The notes under the pieces are model-generated. The model searched no databases and was not told where the DNA came from. It saw nothing but the letters and a program-made list of their open reading frames with translations. A DNA stretch of 32,280 nucleotides from Candidatus Aminicenantes bacterium (GTDB lineage Bacteria > Acidobacteriota > Aminicenantia > UBA2199): the NCBI GenBank assembly GCA_026393795.1, contig JAPKZL010000082.1:1-32280 (forward strand). Direction: 5' to 3'. Below, piece after piece: positions 29,899 to 32,280 of this stretch. How positions within the stretch are numbered: position 1 is the stretch's first letter; each line of letters opens with the position of its first letter. Made by a program: the position numbers and the translations under genes.

Positions 29899-31429
29899 CG
29901 ATGCCCAGGATACTCTTCGGGATGGCGGCGGCGATATCGCTGGCCGTCAGCCCCATTTCGCCGGTCCGGCGCGCGGCCAGATCGCCGGCGAAACCGTGCA
30001 GGAAGACGGCGGCGGCCAGGATCGTTTCCATCGGCTGCTGCGGATGGAATTGGGCGATCAGGCCGGCGATCAGGCCGCTGAGGACATCGCCGCTGCCGGC
30101 CGTGGCCATTCCGGGATTGCCGGTCTGGTTGACCCAGACCCGGCCCTCGGGGGTCGCCGTCAGCGTATGATGTCCTTTCAAAACCAAGTAAAGGCCGTAC
30201 TTAAGGGCGAATTCCCTGGCCAGGCCCAGGCGGTTATCCCGGATCTCTTTGAGGGTTTTGTTGGTCAGCCGGGCAAACTCGCCGGGGTGCGGCGTCAGCA
30301 CCAGCGGCCGTGAACTGCGCGTCGGCAGCAGGTTGGTCTGGCCCTGGAGCACGTTGAGGGCATCGGCGTCCAGGACGAATGGCTGGTGTGATTCCCTCAG
30401 CAACAGCGATACGGTTTTCAGGGTGGAAAGCCGATTGCCCATTCCCGGGCCGGCCAGGACGCAGGAAAAGTCGTTCAGCCGGCCGGAGAGCTCCTCCGGC
30501 TTTTCGTAGGGCAAGGTCATAATCTCGGGATGGGCCAGAACGTAGAGGTCACGGTTGCGCATCGAGACGGCGGCGGTGCATAGTCCCGCCCCGGCCTTCA
30601 GGGCGGCGAACGCAGCCAAAATGCCGGCTCCCGGTTTTTCATTGGAGCCGGCGACGACCAGGGCATGGCCGAATGTCCCCTTGTAGGCATCCGCCTTGCG
30701 TCTGGCCAGCAAGGCCTTGAAATCGGCCGGCTCGGTCAGGCGGATATAATGTTCCTTGTCGTCTTCCAGACCATCTGGAATGCCGATGGGAAGGACGCGG
30801 ATCTTGCCGCAGTCCGGGCAGCCGTCGGGAGCGAGGTGGGCCCACTTCAAGCTGTGCAGCGCGGCCGTTACCCGCGCCTGGACATGGATACCGGCCTCGG
30901 ACGGAAAGCTTTCACCCAGACCCGAGGGGATGTCCACGGCGGCGACGGGAATGCCCGATTCATTGACCGCCTCGAGAGCTTCGGCGAACAATCCCGAGGT
31001 CACCGGCTTGTCAAGGCCGGTACCAAACACGGCATCAACCAGGAACGTTCCCTCGGCGTCGCGCTCGGCCAGGATCTTTTTGAGTTTGGCCATATTGGCG
31101 ATGATCTCGATATCGCCTTCCAGGGCGCGGATGAGATCATAATTGGTCCTGGCGTCGGCGCTGAGCTGAGCGGGCGGGACAAGGAGGAGAAAGCGCACCC
31201 CATAGCCCAGTTCCAGCAGCTGGCGGCCGATGGCCAGGCCGTCGCCGCCATTGTTGCCCTTGCCGGCCAGCACCAGGCAGTCGGGGAAACGGTTGGGTGG
31301 GAATTCGTCTGCGAAACAGGCGGCGGCCGCCTGGGCCGCGTTCTCCATCAGCACAATGGACGGAATCCCCGCTTTTTCGATCGCCAAGCGCTCCAGTTCC
31401 TTGATCCAAGAAAAGAGCAGAATTTTCAT
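29867..31429 (-). CDS. nnr: Bifunctional NAD(P)H-hydrate epimerase / ADP-dependent dehydratase
   Basis: A 520-aa metabolite-repair enzyme. The N-terminal YjeF-N epimerase domain (~1-215) has VLAGKGNNGGDGLAIGRQL and FLVDAVFGTGLDKPV, and interconverts R- and S-NAD(P)HX. The C-terminal ribokinase-like dehydratase domain (~235-510) has ALVVAGSNEKPGAGILAAFAALKAGAGL, LAGPGMG, LDADALNVL, LTPHPGEFARL and the phosphate loop MATAGSGDVLSGLIAGLIAQ, and uses ADP or ATP to regenerate NAD(P)H. The start codon overlaps the upstream gene's stop by one base (TAATG) and the end overlaps tsaE. Confidence 0.95.
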   Translation of the reverse strand: MKILLFSWIKELERLAIEKAGIPSIVLMENAAQAAAACFADEFPPNRFPDCLVLAGKGNNGGDGLAIGRQLLELGYGVRFLLLVPPAQLSADARTNYDLIRALEGDIEIIANMAKLKKILAERDAEGTFLVDAVFGTGLDKPVTSGLFAEALEAVNESGIPVAAVDIPSGLGESFPSEAGIHVQARVTAALHSLKWAHLAPDGCPDCGKIRVLPIGIPDGLEDDKEHYIRLTEPADFKALLARRKADAYKGTFGHALVVAGSNEKPGAGILAAFAALKAGAGLCTAAVSMRNRDLYVLAHPEIMTLPYEKPEELSGRLNDFSCVLAGPGMGNRLSTLKTVSLLLRESHQPFVLDADALNVLQGQTNLLPTRSSRPLVLTPHPGEFARLTNKTLKEIRDNRLGLAREFALKYGLYLVLKGHHTLTATPEGRVWVNQTGNPGMATAGSGDVLSGLIAGLIAQFHPQQPMETILAAAVFLHGFAGDLAARRTGEMGLTASDIAAAIPKSILGIDGFHSPFLGS

Positions 31430-32280
31430 TATTTCTCGGCCTTCCTTTTGCCTTTCTTTTCGCTGCCAGCATCCTGCTTCGTGTCCTTCTTCACGATTTC
31501 ATCGAGTTGGCTGGCCAGGATGCCGCCAAAACCGCCTTCATCCTGGTAGCGCACTTCCTCGCCCTTGACCGGCTTTTTCTTTTCCAGCGCCGCTTCGGTT
31601 TCGGAAACGATCTCGCTGATATCGGTTTGCAGCATCTGCTTTTTTATTTCATCCAACTCGATCTTTTCCTCCAGGATCTTCCTTTGCCCTTTGCGGACCG
31701 TCTTCGCCGTTTTTTCGACATCAATTTTTTTCTTCAGTTTCTTGCCCGACTCCGGCTTGGCGAGGGTGGCCTCGAGGGGGATGCTGGCCTTGGCCTGGGC
31801 TTCATCTTCCCTGGCGTACGGCTTCTTGGCGCGGCCGTCCGCGCTTGCGCCCGGCAGCTTGTCGCCCGCAGGGAAAGCGCTTTCCTGCCGGCGCCGCGAT
31901 TCCTTCTCATGAAGCAGCTTCTCCTTCTGCCACATCTCCTCTTCGCGCTTCTTACGCCGCCCCTCGCGGATGAGGCGGATCTCTTCCTTGACCTTCAGCT
32001 CTTCATCCAGCTGGTGCTTGCGCGAATCCTCGCGCTTACGCTTCATTTCCTCGATCAATCCCTGGCGGCGGTCCCGCTCTTCTTCCTCGATTTCCATCAC
32101 GGCGTCCGAATCCAGGTAAAAGACCCCGGCCAGCTTCTCGGCCGGGACGAACTCCGGATTGCTCAGGATGACATCTTCGACCAGTTTGAGGTCGACGGGA
32201 GCAATCAGGTCCAGGATGTGGTAAAGCCGAAGCAGGTGGATTTCATAATTTTTTTCCCGGCCGCCGAATTCCAGGAATAT
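31429..32280 (-). CDS. Charged coiled-coil protein, 5' end outside the window
   Basis: At least 283 residues; the frame is open to the window edge (IFLEFGGREKNYEIHLLRLYHILDLIAPVDLKLVEDVILSNPEFVPAEKLAGVFYLDSDAVMEIEEEE...). The GTG at 32100 is internal. The visible N-terminal part is a small helical domain. From ~60 to ~125 the sequence is a long Arg/Lys/Glu coiled coil (EEERDRRQGLIEEMKRKREDSRKHQLDEELKVKEEIRLIREGRRKKREEEM), then a low-complexity linker and a second charged helix, ending in a Lys-rich tail. I recognise no family. It could be a cytoskeletal, ribosome- or membrane-associated protein. It is the first visible gene of the nnr-tsaE operon. Confidence 0.75.
   Translation of the reverse strand: MFLEFGGREKNYEIHLLRLYHILDLIAPVDLKLVEDVILSNPEFVPAEKLAGVFYLDSDAVMEIEEEERDRRQGLIEEMKRKREDSRKHQLDEELKVKEEIRLIREGRRKKREEEMWQKEKLLHEKESRRRQESAFPAGDKLPGASADGRAKKPYAREDEAQAKASIPLEATLAKPESGKKLKKKIDVEKTAKTVRKGQRKILEEKIELDEIKKQMLQTDISEIVSETEAALEKKKPVKGEEVRYQDEGGFGGILASQLDEIVKKDTKQDAGSEKKGKRKAEK

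Overview
The window is about 57% GC by eye and carries a Gram-negative, envelope-rich gene set: TonB/ExbB/ExbD, LptB, DsbD, lipoproteins, an outer-membrane barrel and several exported peptidases. The gene order lptB-rpoN-hpf-hprK-PTS, the many secreted peptidases, the TM1266-like regulator and intergenic AATTCCAA-type repeats suggest an uncultured Acidobacteriota/Aminicenantota-like bacterium. The phylum is an inference; nothing here proves it.

Layout. 1-1250 is the end of an M13 metallopeptidase. 1271-1801 is a dense hairpin-repeat block. 1887-2515 (minus) is tRNA-Arg(ACG), tadA and tRNA-Ser(CGA), with the tadA 3' end running into the tRNA-Ser gene. 2597-2850 is a composite palindromic element. 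2936-3943 is a DUF5924/DUF2914-like membrane-protein gene with an in-frame stop. Then come dsbD, an outer-membrane barrel protein and a subtilisin-like protease frameshifted at a C9 run (minus), ychF, a GAF-SpoIIE phosphatase (minus), a serine hydrolase, an S37-type peptidase (minus) and a decayed DUF6498-like gene. 15254-16410 is a small Cys-x-x-Gly peptide followed by an HPr-kinase-like protein, which looks like a minimal peptide-modification locus. 16450-17037 is a lipoprotein (minus). 17250-19210 is tonB-exbB-exbD. 19518-25606 is lptB-rpoN-hpf-hprK-EIIA-HPr-ptsI, a regulatory PTS without visible EIIB/EIIC permease genes. 25654-27281 (minus) is a diacylglycerol-kinase-like gene and plsC. 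The end holds a TM1266-like protein, a methyltransferase, DUF2461, tsaE, nnr and a charged coiled-coil protein cut by the window edge.

The most unusual signal is non-coding. At least ten hairpins of 57-60 nt share one architecture: TA at both ends, an outer stem ending in CACTA, a 2-nt one-sided bulge (GA/AA/GG), an inner stem of about 10 bp and a 12-16 nt loop. The stem sequences differ but stay paired. Three tandem pairs all join at TATA with the bulge on opposite arms, so they are inverted doublets like REPINs. A second family of 28-nt palindromes begins GTAG and ends CTAC. One of these is split at its dyad centre by a doublet of the first family.

Two other signals stand out. Several promoters place the -10 box 5-9 nt upstream of the start codon, implying leaderless mRNAs. 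Three genes are disrupted (nonsense codon, homopolymer frameshift, internal deletion); these may be real decay or assembly errors.
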